Positions 5,823 to 13,571 of a stretch of DNA of 16,495 nucleotides are shown here, piece after piece. Below the pieces are notes generated by a model. The model had not been told where the DNA came from. It was given only the letters and a program-made list of their open reading frames with translations, and ran no database searches. Location of the stretch: contig DQHW01000021.1 in NCBI GenBank assembly GCA_003524305.1, forward strand, positions 1-16,495. The letters run 5' to 3'. The translations under genes were made by a program, and so were the position numbers. The DNA comes from Anaerolineaceae bacterium (GTDB lineage Bacteria > Chloroflexota > Anaerolineae > Anaerolineales > Anaerolineaceae). Position 1 is the stretch's first letter. Each line of letters opens with the position of its first letter.

Positions 5823-8800
5823 ATGGCAATAAATAAAAACGTTTCAAATCGTTCCCTTTTTGCACGTACGGCGGCCGTATTTATTGCATTCGTATGCCTC
5901 ATTTGTTTACTTGCGATATTGGGTTGGTTGACCAATTTACCATTTCTTGCCACATTTGGTGCAGATTATATTCCGATGGCTCCTATAGTCGCGTTTTTTC
6001 TGCTGGGTTTATGTGGTCTCTGGTTCTTATTAATAAAACTAGAAACGCGACCTGTTGGAAAAATAATTGTACAAATCGGCTTAATAATCTTTTTTATCGT
6101 CGTGCTGCTCTTCGCATATAGATATTTTTTAGGGGACGGCCTCATTCTCGGATCTTCATTGTCAGCCGCCGGAGTGTTAATAAACCATTTGTTTGCCGCC
6201 AAAGTATCACCGATGACCGCATTGAGTTTCCTTCTGATTATTCCAGCTTTCCTGGCGATATCTTTTCACAATCCAAATATTTTTTTTAAAAATATAGGAT
6301 CAACTCTTTTATTGATCAATTTTGAGCTTAACAGTATTGTTTTAATTGGCTATCTGTATGGAGCACCTTTGTTTTATGGTGGAACTCTTACACCGATGGC
6401 AATTCCTACCTCCATCGCATTTTTATGTTTAAGTATTGGATTAATGTTAACCGAAGGGCCTACAAGTTGGCCATTAAGTGGATTTATCGGCCCATCCATA
6501 AAAGCTCGGTTGCTTCGTACATTCATTCCGGCAGCAATATTAATGGTTCTCATCCAAGGTTTTTTAAGTTCAGATCACAGCCCAATTAACATCAATCCGG
6601 CACTACGTGTGGCTGTTGCAGCATTCATCGCCACTGGAGCAGTAATCATTGCTATTTATTTGTATTCCAAAAATTTGAATTCGGATATTGAAGAGATAGA
6701 CCGGGCTCGATTGCAAGTCGAAAAATCCCTTGTAGAGAGTGAATTGCGGTTTAGAAGTTTGTTTGATGCTTCGCCAATCTCATTATGGGAAGAGGATTTC
6801 TCCAATGTAAAACAAAGGTTGGACAAATTACGAAATGAGGGAGTGGTTGATTTTGAAGACTATCTCATCCGAAATCCTGACCTGGTTGAGGAACTATCCG
6901 CCCTGGTAAAAGTAACAGACGTTAATCAAGCCACGCTCAATCTTTATGGGGCTGCCAATAAAACAGAGATGATTAAGAATCTTTCAACTATTTTTCCTAA
7001 AGAATTAAACCAGTATTTCCGCAACGAACTTGTACAAATTGCAAATGGCGCCAAACATTTTGAAATGGAAAATGTAAACCAGACTCTTGATGGGCGAAGA
7101 ATAACTGTCACACTAAATTATGCTATAGTCCCCGGTTATGAAGAGGATTTATCAAAAACAATTGTCACATTGGTCGACATAACTGGGCGTAAATTGGCAG
7201 AAAAAGCAAAACAAGAAGCAGAAGCCGTCTTGCGTGAACTTTCAGCTGCCATTGAACAAAGCCCAATAACCACAGTGATAACAGACCTGGATGGGAATAT
7301 CGTTTTTGTGAATCCAAGGTTTACTGAGACCACCGGTTATTCAATTGATGAAGCAATTGGTAAAAACCCCAGTATTTTAAAATCTGGAGAAATGACACCC
7401 CAAGAATATAAGGAACTATGGGACACCATAAAAGCTGGGGGAATTTGGCGTGGGAATTTTCATAACAAGAAAAAAAACGGCGATTTTTATTGGGAATCTG
7501 CAGTAATCTCTCCAGTTAAAGATGAGCAGGGTGTAATTACACATTTTCTGGCTGTCAAAGAAGATATTTCTGACCGCATTATGGCTGACCAGCTCCATCA
7601 ACAAACTACCGAACGCTTAACTCTTGCCACACGAGCAGGAGGTATCGGAATTTGGGATTGGGATGTCGTTAATGATAAATTGAATTGGGATAATGGAATG
7701 ATCCGCCTTTATGGGCTTAAGGAAAATGAATTTGGCGGGGCTTACGATACCTGGCGTTCTGGACTTCTGCCTGAAGATAGAGAAAACGCAGACGAAGATA
7801 TACAAATAGCACTGCGAGGTGAAAAAGAATACAATGTCGAATTCAGGGTGGTCTGGCCGGATGGAAGTATTCATTATCTACGTGCTCTTGCCAATGTTCA
7901 GCGAGACGAAAATGGCAAGGCTTTGCGCATGATCGGCACAAATTGGGATATTACTGAACAAAAAAAGGCTGAAGCAAAAATTTTAGAAACCAACCACCTT
8001 CTCGAAGAATCGGTTGTCAGGGCAAACAGTCTGGCACAACAAGCGGATATGGCAAATATTGCAAAAAGCGAATTCCTGGCAAATATGAGTCATGAAATCC
8101 GCACTCCAATGAATGGCGTGATCGGTATGACTGGGCTCTTGCTGGATACCAAATTGGATCAAGAACAAATGCGCTACGCTGAGATTGTTCGCTCGAGTGG
8201 TGAAGCATTATTATTATTGATTAATGATATTCTTGATTTCTCAAAAATTGAAGCAGGCAAGTTGGATTTAGAAATAATCGACTTTGATCTTTTGAGTTTA
8301 TTGGATGATTTCGCTGCAACATTATCAATGCGGGCCTTTTCAAAAGGTGTGGAATTTCTATGTGTTGCTGACCCTGATGTGCCAATACAACTTAAAGGTG
8401 ACCCTGGACGGTTACGCCAGATCCTTACCAACCTGGCAGGTAATTCAATCAAATTCACCAACCAGGGCGAGGTATCCATTCGTGTCTCTCGGCTATCAGA
8501 AAAAGATGGACAGGTCGTTCTTAAGTTTTCGATCTTCGATACTGGAATTGGAATTCCAGCAGATAAAATCGGACTTCTTTTTAATAAATTTACACAAGTT
8601 GATGCCTCGACTACAAGAAAATTCGGCGGTACAGGTTTGGGGTTGGCTATTTCAAAACAATTAACAGAGTTAATGGGCGGAGAAATTGGCGTCTCCAGCA
8701 TTGAAGGAAAAGGATCCGAATTTTGGTTTACCGTCCATTTGGGGATCCAACCTGATAATGAACAGAAAAAGGTTCCCATACCCGCCAATTTAATCGGAGT

Positions 8801-10040
8801 ACGTACTCTGATCGTTGATGACAATGCAACCAACCGTGAACTGCTGAATGCAAGATTGAATGCCTGGGGAATGCGTCCTGATACTGTAGATAGCGGACCT
8901 GCTGCACTTAATTTAATGATTGAATCCGAAGAAGAAGGAGACCCCTTCAAGATTGCAATACTGGATATGCAAATGCCTGAGATGGATGGGGCAACACTTG
9001 GTGAAGCAATTAAGCACGATGAACGAATAGCAGGCACCCACCTAATACTATTATCATCACTGGGAGAACGTGGAGATATCCACCGGTTTGAAGAGATTGG
9101 GTTTGCCGGTTTCATGGTTAAACCCCTGCGTCATACCGATCTTTTTAATGTATTATCCATCGCATTAGCAGGCAATGACTCATCAAATTCACCTCGGCAC
9201 ATTCTCACGCGTCACTCTGCTCGTGAAATTCGGCGTGTATCAATTGGTGTTGGTGCTCGCATTTTACTGGTGGAAGATAATGCGACCAACCAATTAGTAG
9301 CATTAGCCCTCCTTAAGAAACTAGGATTGAAAAGTGATGCCGTGGCAGATGGCGCTGAGGCGATAAAAGCCTTGGAGACATTGCCTTATAATCTGGTTTT
9401 AATGGATGTGCAGATGCCGATTATGGATGGGTATGAAGCAACTCAACATATCCGAAATATCCATACAAGGGTTATTGATCACAACATCCCAGTAATTGCG
9501 ATGACCGCTAATGCATTGCAAGGTGACCGTGAGCGCTGCCTTGAAGCGGGGATGAATGATTACATATCGAAACCGATTGTATTCAAGGAACTTTCTGAAA
9601 CTCTGGAACGCTGGTTAACCGGGGTCCCTAAAGCGCCAAAGCTCTCCAGCAAGCCCAAGGTATCTATCGAGGTCGAACAACGAGAAGCTGCACAAGTCCT
9701 GGTATTCGATAAAAATACTTTTATTGAGAGGGTGATGGGTGATATACCGTTAGCTCAATCAATTATTTCCATTTTTTTAAAGGATATCCCTATTCAGATC
9801 AGGGTTTTACAAGATTATCTAAGTAAAGATGATATGGCAGGGGCAGAACGGCAAGCACACTCAATTAAAGGTGCGGCTGCCAATATTGGCGCTGATAAGC
9901 TGAAAATTTTAGCGTCTGATATTGAAAGTTCAGGCAAGAAAGACGGCGGGAAACAGGCAATGTTGGAACAAATTCCAGGGCTTATTTCTCAATTTAATGA
10001 ATTGCAACACGTGCTGGAGAAGGGAATTTCAAATGAATGA
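5823..10040 (+). CDS. hybrid sensor histidine kinase (TM-PAS3-HisKA-HATPase-REC-REC-HPt)
   Basis: This 1405-residue multi-step phosphorelay kinase starts with about eight membrane helices (residues 13-36, 50-72, 80-99, 131-148, 159-181, 190-209, 232-249, 261-281). Three PAS-like domains follow: about 307-455 (a long insert-containing type starting FRSLFDASPISLWEEDF), 471-585 and 598-712. HisKA carries the phospho-accepting His757 (FLANMSHEIRTP). The ATPase has N-box NLAGNSIKF (870-878), G1 DTGIG (906-910) and G2 GGTGLGL (935-941). Receiver 1 (about 993-1115) has D999, D1000, Asp1048 and Lys1100; receiver 2 (about 1146-1265) has E1151, D1152, Asp1195, Thr1228 and Lys1250. The HPt domain has His1346 in HSIKGAAANIGA. 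All catalytic positions are present, so the protein should be active. The start lacks a strong ribosome site, but no in-frame alternative would keep the first helix. The signal sensed is unknown. The 3' end overlaps the cyclase gene by 8 bases, which makes that protein the likely phosphorelay output. Confidence 0.93.
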   Translation: MAINKNVSNRSLFARTAAVFIAFVCLICLLAILGWLTNLPFLATFGADYIPMAPIVAFFLLGLCGLWFLLIKLETRPVGKIIVQIGLIIFFIVVLLFAYRYFLGDGLILGSSLSAAGVLINHLFAAKVSPMTALSFLLIIPAFLAISFHNPNIFFKNIGSTLLLINFELNSIVLIGYLYGAPLFYGGTLTPMAIPTSIAFLCLSIGLMLTEGPTSWPLSGFIGPSIKARLLRTFIPAAILMVLIQGFLSSDHSPININPALRVAVAAFIATGAVIIAIYLYSKNLNSDIEEIDRARLQVEKSLVESELRFRSLFDASPISLWEEDFSNVKQRLDKLRNEGVVDFEDYLIRNPDLVEELSALVKVTDVNQATLNLYGAANKTEMIKNLSTIFPKELNQYFRNELVQIANGAKHFEMENVNQTLDGRRITVTLNYAIVPGYEEDLSKTIVTLVDITGRKLAEKAKQEAEAVLRELSAAIEQSPITTVITDLDGNIVFVNPRFTETTGYSIDEAIGKNPSILKSGEMTPQEYKELWDTIKAGGIWRGNFHNKKKNGDFYWESAVISPVKDEQGVITHFLAVKEDISDRIMADQLHQQTTERLTLATRAGGIGIWDWDVVNDKLNWDNGMIRLYGLKENEFGGAYDTWRSGLLPEDRENADEDIQIALRGEKEYNVEFRVVWPDGSIHYLRALANVQRDENGKALRMIGTNWDITEQKKAEAKILETNHLLEESVVRANSLAQQADMANIAKSEFLANMSHEIRTPMNGVIGMTGLLLDTKLDQEQMRYAEIVRSSGEALLLLINDILDFSKIEAGKLDLEIIDFDLLSLLDDFAATLSMRAFSKGVEFLCVADPDVPIQLKGDPGRLRQILTNLAGNSIKFTNQGEVSIRVSRLSEKDGQVVLKFSIFDTGIGIPADKIGLLFNKFTQVDASTTRKFGGTGLGLAISKQLTELMGGEIGVSSIEGKGSEFWFTVHLGIQPDNEQKKVPIPANLIGVRTLIVDDNATNRELLNARLNAWGMRPDTVDSGPAALNLMIESEEEGDPFKIAILDMQMPEMDGATLGEAIKHDERIAGTHLILLSSLGERGDIHRFEEIGFAGFMVKPLRHTDLFNVLSIALAGNDSSNSPRHILTRHSAREIRRVSIGVGARILLVEDNATNQLVALALLKKLGLKSDAVADGAEAIKALETLPYNLVLMDVQMPIMDGYEATQHIRNIHTRVIDHNIPVIAMTANALQGDRERCLEAGMNDYISKPIVFKELSETLERWLTGVPKAPKLSSKPKVSIEVEQREAAQVLVFDKNTFIERVMGDIPLAQSIISIFLKDIPIQIRVLQDYLSKDDMAGAERQAHSIKGAAANIGADKLKILASDIESSGKKDGGKQAMLEQIPGLISQFNELQHVLEKGISNE

Positions 10041-10962
10041 AAACATGAAAATCTTACTCGCTGAAGATGATCTAACCACAAGTGCCATACTCTCAGGGGT
10101 ATTAAAAAAGTGGGGGTATGAGCCAATTTTGGTCAAAGATGGTCAAGAGGCTTGGGAGACATTACAGCAACCGGATTGTCCAAGCCTGGTAATTCTAGAT
10201 TGGCTCATGCCTAGAATGCAAGGGTTGGAAGTGATTCAACACGTACGTGCCAAAATAGTAGACAAACCCCCTTATATCATTTTGTTAACCAGCAAAGATG
10301 AAATGGAATCTATACTCTCAGGGTTAGAGGCTGGAGCAAATGATTACATCAAAAAACCATTTGATAATGCTGAACTGAGAGCCAGAATCCGCGTCGGTCA
10401 GCGATCTATTGAATTGCAGACTAATTTGTATGAGACTCAAAAAAGATTGGAACACCTTGCTACTCACGACCCATTGACGGGGATTTTAAATCGACGAGCT
10501 ATTCTTCAATCACTCTCAAAAGAATTGGCGCGTATTCGACGCGAAAAACAGCCAAATCTTAAAAGTATGCTTTGTATTGGTTTCTTTGATCTTGATCATT
10601 TTAAACAAATAAACGATCAACATGGTCATCAATCTGGTGATGAGGTTTTAATCGGGTTAGTCAATTGTTTAAAAGGTGAATTAAGAGAATATGATGTTTT
10701 CGGCAGGATGGGTGGAGATGAATTTCTGATAATCGCACCGGGGGTTGACTCAGAAAACCACGAAAATCTTTTTAAGAGAATTGTTTTGTCAATAGAAAAA
10801 TGTAAAATTCAAACAGAAACCGGAATCCTATCATTGACAGTCAGTATGGGTGTATCAATCGCGAAACCCGATTGCAATGAAGATCAATTATTACATACCG
10901 CTGATATCGCCATGTATCAAGCGAAACGTGAAGGAGGAAATCGGGTGGTTTTTTCTAAATAA
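10033..10962 (+). CDS. response regulator diguanylate cyclase (REC-GGDEF)
   Basis: This 309-residue protein joins a receiver (about 5-125) to a GGDEF domain (about 140-308) and should make cyclic-di-GMP from two GTP when phosphorylated. The receiver has acidic residues E11, D12 and D13, the phospho-accepting Asp56 (VILDWLMP), Thr86 and Lys108. The GGDEF domain has metal-binding Asp186 (FFDLDHFKQIND), an intact GGDEF motif (227-231) and an RxxD inhibitory site (R218-D221) five residues before it, as in product-inhibited cyclases of the PleD/WspR type. The start at 10033 is chosen because AAGGGA lies 7 bases upstream and the protein then begins directly with the receiver; an in-frame ATG at 9922 only extends back into the kinase gene. 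The 8-base overlap with the kinase indicates translational coupling, so HPt His1346 to Asp56 is the probable final phosphotransfer step. Confidence 0.93.
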   Translation: MNENMKILLAEDDLTTSAILSGVLKKWGYEPILVKDGQEAWETLQQPDCPSLVILDWLMPRMQGLEVIQHVRAKIVDKPPYIILLTSKDEMESILSGLEAGANDYIKKPFDNAELRARIRVGQRSIELQTNLYETQKRLEHLATHDPLTGILNRRAILQSLSKELARIRREKQPNLKSMLCIGFFDLDHFKQINDQHGHQSGDEVLIGLVNCLKGELREYDVFGRMGGDEFLIIAPGVDSENHENLFKRIVLSIEKCKIQTETGILSLTVSMGVSIAKPDCNEDQLLHTADIAMYQAKREGGNRVVFSK

Positions 10963-11210
10963 TATTTTTTTAGTTGTGTGGAAATTTATTGAAACAGTAT
11001 CAAACTGTTAACATTGAACTCTAATTGCCAACATGAAAACCTAATTTACACTTCATGAAATTGCACAAGCATTTTGCTTTGTTGTTCACAGAAATAAATT
11101 TTGGAATTGAATAGGTGATTAAAGCGAAGACACTAGAGAAATCTAAGGATGAATTTCAAAAACAAAAGTCCTTAATATAAAAAGTTAAAAAAACTCTTAA
11201 CTTAAAATCC
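10963..11210. other. AT-rich intergenic stretch without a gene
   Basis: After the cyclase stop there is a T-run (10969-10975) but no stem before it. A weak 6-base hairpin, AACAGT / ACTGTT, lies at 10993-11009. A 7-base dyad, AAGTTAA / TTAACTT (11182-11203), sits immediately upstream of the promoter at 11211 and could be an operator for it. I see no open frame of interest. Confidence 0.5.
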
Positions 11211-11239
11211 TTGAAACTCGTTTTGGGTTGGTGTATACT
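11211..11239 (+). promoter_or_regulatory. near-consensus sigma-70 promoter
   Basis: TTGAAA (11211-11216) and TATACT (11234-11239) are separated by exactly 17 bases. The expected start point is about 11245-11247, which is the first base of a 17-bp hairpin. No plus-strand gene follows before the converging gene at 11381, so the promoter seems to serve only a short RNA. Confidence 0.5.
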
Positions 11240-11245
11240 AAATCT

Positions 11246-11292
11246 AGATAAACACTTGGGTGCCCCCCTCACCCAGGTGTTTATCTATTTTT
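11246..11292 (+). terminator. 17-bp stem plus U-tract terminator
   Basis: The 17-bp stem with 7-base loop and the following TTTTT form a strong intrinsic terminator. It is 284 bases after the cyclase stop, which is far for the terminator of that operon, and close behind a promoter-like sequence. Confidence 0.65.
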
Positions 11293-11303
11293 GCCCTCAA
11301 AAC

Positions 11304-11339
11304 AAAACCCGGTCTCTTTCGAGAAACCGGGTTTTTCTT
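11304..11339. terminator. bidirectional terminator AAAACCCGGT...ACCGGGTTTT
   Basis: Arms at 11304-11313 and 11326-11335 pair over 10 bases, with an inner CTC/GAG helix. The T-run (TTTTTCTT) follows on plus, and the A-run on the other side gives a U-tract on minus. It lies 45 bases past the stop of the minus-strand gene at 11381 and so should end that transcript too. AAACCCGGT-type terminators are a recurring form in Chloroflexota and Cyanobacteria, to my knowledge. Confidence 0.75.
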
Positions 11340-11380
11340 GGCTTAAAGTCGGAGGATTGGCTCCAGCCTTATTTTATGTC

Positions 11381-11728
11381 TCAATTTGATAAATCATCTG
11401 GATCGTCGTATTCCAAATCAATGTCAGAATCTTCACGTCTAATCCATAAGAAAAGAACCTGCCCGTCATTGGTTTCACTTGAGCGGGCCGCCAAAATGGG
11501 AACTTTTTCTTCAAGCCCCATCTCGTTGCGATAATGCAAATAGATCGGTTGCTTCTGAGTCCACATACGGTGGCATCTCTCAACCAGTGCGGGCCCATTA
11601 TAAGTACGCAGCCGGGTTAAGGCAGTGTAATAAACAGACGGACTTTCGTTCAAACCTAATGCCCAGCCATCGTCGATACTTTCAAAGACGGGGGGCGGAC
11701 CTTCAATGATGGTAATTTTCTCGTCCAT
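11381..11728 (-). CDS. small acidic protein, unknown function
   Basis: This is a 115-residue soluble protein of no recognised family. It begins MDEKITIIEGPPPVFE, has a mixed central part (SVYYTALTRLRTYNGPALVERC, shown in two pieces: SVYYTALTRLR and TYNGPALVERC) and a strand-like stretch VLFLWIRRE near 91-99, and ends in a strongly acidic tail (residues 99-113, rich in Asp and Glu). No signal peptide or membrane helix is visible. The start at 11728 is chosen because GGAG lies 7 bases upstream. The frame stays open upstream to a GTG at 11806, but that extension has no good ribosome site. The gene is divergent from the Hsp20 gene across about 180 bases. Its stop lies 45 bases before a bidirectional terminator. 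The tail and divergent arrangement suggest nothing definite about function. Confidence 0.7.
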   Translation of the reverse strand: MDEKITIIEGPPPVFESIDDGWALGLNESPSVYYTALTRLRTYNGPALVERCHRMWTQKQPIYLHYRNEMGLEEKVPILAARSSETNDGQVLFLWIRREDSDIDLEYDDPDDLSN

Positions 11729-11909
11729 ATTCATGCTCCGCACACAGTTTACCATAAACAAGCCGTCATTCGTGGATTTGTCAAAGGTTAATACTTCTCT
11801 AATCACTATCGGCTAAATTCTGATACGAAATAGATGAATCGTTAATCCTCTTTATATACTGCGATCCTAAAATAGTAACAAATAAACAATAAATACATGG
11901 AGGATCAAA

Positions 11910-12329
11910 ATGAATTTCTACTTAACCACCCCAACATCAGTCATGGAAGCTCGCCGCCGGATGATGAGACGTATGTTTGACGAGTCCGTTGAAGAGGAAA
12001 CCACCTTCAGCATTCCGATGAATTTGAGCTCCAACCAGGATGAATACACTATCACCGCCCTCATTCCTGGCTTGGCAACAGAAGCTGTCAACATCCAATT
12101 CAAAAATGGTGTTCTGACCGTGGATGGCGAATACCCCGAATCCCAATTGGAAGGACAGGATGTACATCTTTCCGAGCTGCCAGTCGGAAAATTCAGCCGT
12201 TCCATCGAATTCACCAATCCAGTGGCCGCGGAAAAGATCGAAGCCAGTTTGAAAGACGGCGTGCTTACCCTGCGGATTCCAAAGGCGGAAGAGGCCAAGC
12301 CCAAAACCATCAAAATTGTAACGAAATAA
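11910..12329 (+). CDS. hsp20: Hsp20 / alpha-crystallin small heat-shock protein
   Basis: This is a 139-residue ATP-independent holdase that binds unfolding proteins and keeps them refoldable. A short N-terminal arm rich in Met and Arg (MEARRRMMRRMF, 12-23) precedes the alpha-crystallin domain (about 33-126). That domain has the typical NGVLTVDGEY (66-75), the signature A-x4-GVL (A112, G117-L119) with LRIPK following, and a C-terminal I-x-I motif (I134-I136) that docks neighbouring dimers in oligomers. Length and motif order are normal for the family. GGAGG lies 6 bases before the ATG. A TATACT at 11855-11860 may be the -10 element, but no good -35 is seen. I looked for a CIRCE element and found none, so HrcA control is not supported. 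A strong terminator follows at 12347, making it a single-gene unit. Confidence 0.95.
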   Translation: MNFYLTTPTSVMEARRRMMRRMFDESVEEETTFSIPMNLSSNQDEYTITALIPGLATEAVNIQFKNGVLTVDGEYPESQLEGQDVHLSELPVGKFSRSIEFTNPVAAEKIEASLKDGVLTLRIPKAEEAKPKTIKIVTK

Positions 12330-12346
12330 TTGCACCCTCACTCCCG

Positions 12347-12378
12347 AACGGACAGGCAACTCCTGTCCGTTTTTGTTT
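12347..12378 (+). terminator. intrinsic terminator of the hsp20 gene
   Basis: Perfect 10-base arms AACGGACAGG (12347-12356) and CCTGTCCGTT (12362-12371) close a 5-base loop and are followed by TTTTGTTT. The element ends about 20 bases before the birA start, so birA must have its own promoter or rely on read-through. Confidence 0.88.
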
Positions 12379-12397
12379 AAGCAGATAAAATAATGAC

Positions 12398-13210
12398 ATG
12401 GATCTCAAACTACTCTCTGAAGCATTATCAAACACCCCTGTATCAGCTACCCGCGCCTACGAGACAATAGGCTCGACCAATGATGAAGCGCTTGCCTGGG
12501 CAGATGAAGGCGCCGCGGATAATTCTCTTGTGATCTCGGATGAACAAACCAAAGGTCGGGGCCGTTTTAATCGCCGTTGGGTCACTCGACCCGGTTCATC
12601 ACTTGCCTTTAGCTTGATTTTAAAACCCTCAATCGCTGAAATTGAGCATCTCAGTCTGTTTGCCCCCATGTGCGGACTTGCCGTTCATGACGCTATAACA
12701 ACATTGTTCAACATTGAACCCCAAATCAAATGGCCTAATGATATTCTTATAGAGAGGCAAAAGTGCTGCGGCATCCTGGTGGAAGCCGCTTGGACTAATG
12801 GTCGGCCTGAGGCGGTGGTGTGTGGCATCGGAATTAATATCACACGCGAATCCGTCCCTCCTGCTAATGGACAGTTGTTCGCTGCCGCCTGCCTTGAAGA
12901 TTTTGTTCGTCAGCCTGTTGACCGATACAAGGTACTTCAGCAGGTGCTGGTCAACATACAAAAATGGAGAGCAATGCTAGCCTCTCCAACCTTCTTTGAA
13001 CAATGGACAGACCATCTCGCATTTATTGGTGAACAGGTCATGATTGTACAATCTGAAAAACAACCTATAATTGGGATTGAAAAAGGAATTGACTCACACG
13101 GCAACCTGGTTTTACTTTTAGCTGATAATGTAGAAAAGACATTTGAAGTTGGCGACGTTCACCTTCGGCCTTTGAATGCTTCAAATGAAAGTGGAGGAAA
13201 ACATGCTTGA
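12398..13210 (+). CDS. birA: biotin-protein ligase, no DNA-binding domain
   Basis: This 270-residue ligase makes biotinyl-AMP and transfers biotin to a lysine of carrier proteins such as the acetyl-CoA carboxylase carrier subunit. The catalytic domain shows STN (26-28), the adenylate loop GRGRFNRRW (53-61), KWPND (111-115), with the lysine that contacts biotin, GILVE (125-129) and GIGIN (143-147). The C-terminal small barrel (about 210-258) is present. The protein lacks the N-terminal winged helix of E. coli BirA, so it is a group I enzyme and should not repress biotin genes itself. No ribosome site precedes the ATG, and TAAAAT at 12386-12391 lies 6 bases before it, so translation may be leaderless. 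The last 8 bases overlap the next gene. Confidence 0.93.
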   Translation: MDLKLLSEALSNTPVSATRAYETIGSTNDEALAWADEGAADNSLVISDEQTKGRGRFNRRWVTRPGSSLAFSLILKPSIAEIEHLSLFAPMCGLAVHDAITTLFNIEPQIKWPNDILIERQKCCGILVEAAWTNGRPEAVVCGIGINITRESVPPANGQLFAAACLEDFVRQPVDRYKVLQQVLVNIQKWRAMLASPTFFEQWTDHLAFIGEQVMIVQSEKQPIIGIEKGIDSHGNLVLLLADNVEKTFEVGDVHLRPLNASNESGGKHA

Positions 13211-13421
13211 CGATTTACGCAATTCGGCTGGTTCTGGCTTTGAAGAAGAAGATCCGTTGAATGATAGAGTCTACGAATCCTATGAAAAACCACAAAAGAG
13301 TACTTTTCTGGGTATGACTGCCGGTCAGCGTTTTGTAATCGCCTTTTTTGTGTTCTTGATGATTGCCATTATCGGAATCTTCGTGTTAATCGTCTTTCAG
13401 AAAATCTACCCGCCGATCTAA
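13203..13421 (+). CDS. small single-pass membrane protein, unknown function
   Basis: This is a 72-residue protein with an acidic, soluble N-terminus (EEEDPLND, 14-21), a GMTAGQR stretch (37-43), one long hydrophobic helix (about 44-66) and a short tail ending YPPI. A GGAGG ribosome site (13193-13197) lies 5 bases before the ATG and inside birA, and the start overlaps the birA stop by 8 bases, so translation is probably coupled. I do not know the function. The motif before the helix looks conserved from memory of similar small proteins in Anaerolineae, which needs checking. The link to biotin metabolism is by position only. Confidence 0.8.
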   Translation: MLDDLRNSAGSGFEEEDPLNDRVYESYEKPQKSTFLGMTAGQRFVIAFFVFLMIAIIGIFVLIVFQKIYPPI

Positions 13422-13459
13422 ACACAAATTTTTATGTTTTTATGGGTTCGATTTTAACG

Positions 13460-13491
13460 GTTCCGCGAGTCTATTTTTTGACTCCCGGAAC
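13460..13491. repeat. imperfect 12-bp inverted repeat
   Basis: Arms at 13460-13471 and 13480-13491 pair except for one mismatch, around an 8-base T-rich loop. It lies 38 bases after the small membrane protein stop. There is no T-run of note beyond the stem, so it may be a weak terminator or a processing hairpin. Confidence 0.5.
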
Positions 13492-13511
13492 TTGTATTAA
13501 ATTAGAGCAAA

Positions 13512-13544
13512 ACTCTGAATTCTCAAGAATTCAGAGTCTCTTTT
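13512..13544. terminator. terminator between converging genes
   Basis: ACTCTGAATTCT (13512-13523) pairs perfectly with AGAATTCAGAGT (13526-13537); allowing a 4-base loop, the stem is 11 bp. CTCTTTT follows on plus, and a short AAA on the other side gives a weaker tail on minus. It probably ends the birA transcript and perhaps also the gyrA transcript coming from the right. Confidence 0.75.
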
Positions 13545-13571
13545 AAGCTTTTCTCTTTATCGGCTGGAAAA

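Larger units (their letters stand above)
11246..11339 (+). ncRNA. candidate small RNA, one or two hairpins
   Basis: Directly after the predicted start point a near-perfect 17-bp stem (left arm 11246-11262, right arm 11270-11286, one G-U pair) closes a 7-base loop, CCCCCCT, and ends in ATTTTT (11287-11292). If transcription stops there, the RNA is about 47 nt. If it reads on, it ends at the second hairpin (11304-11336) and is about 94 nt. The C-rich loop could pair with G-rich Shine-Dalgarno regions of mRNAs, by analogy with C-rich-loop sRNAs in other bacteria. It matches no RNA family that I recognise. The alternative is that these are only terminators and the promoter is fortuitous. Confidence 0.38.

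Noticed and set aside
8174..9115. Long open frame (313 codons) on the minus strand inside the kinase gene
   Set aside because: It lies opposite highly conserved HisKA, ATPase and receiver motifs, is rich in Ser, Pro and Ile, and has no recognisable domain; it is an antisense shadow.
11807..11909. CIRCE operator for the Hsp20 gene
   Set aside because: No TTAGCACTC-N9-GAGTGCTAA or close variant is present; only a short imperfect TATC/GATA symmetry was seen.
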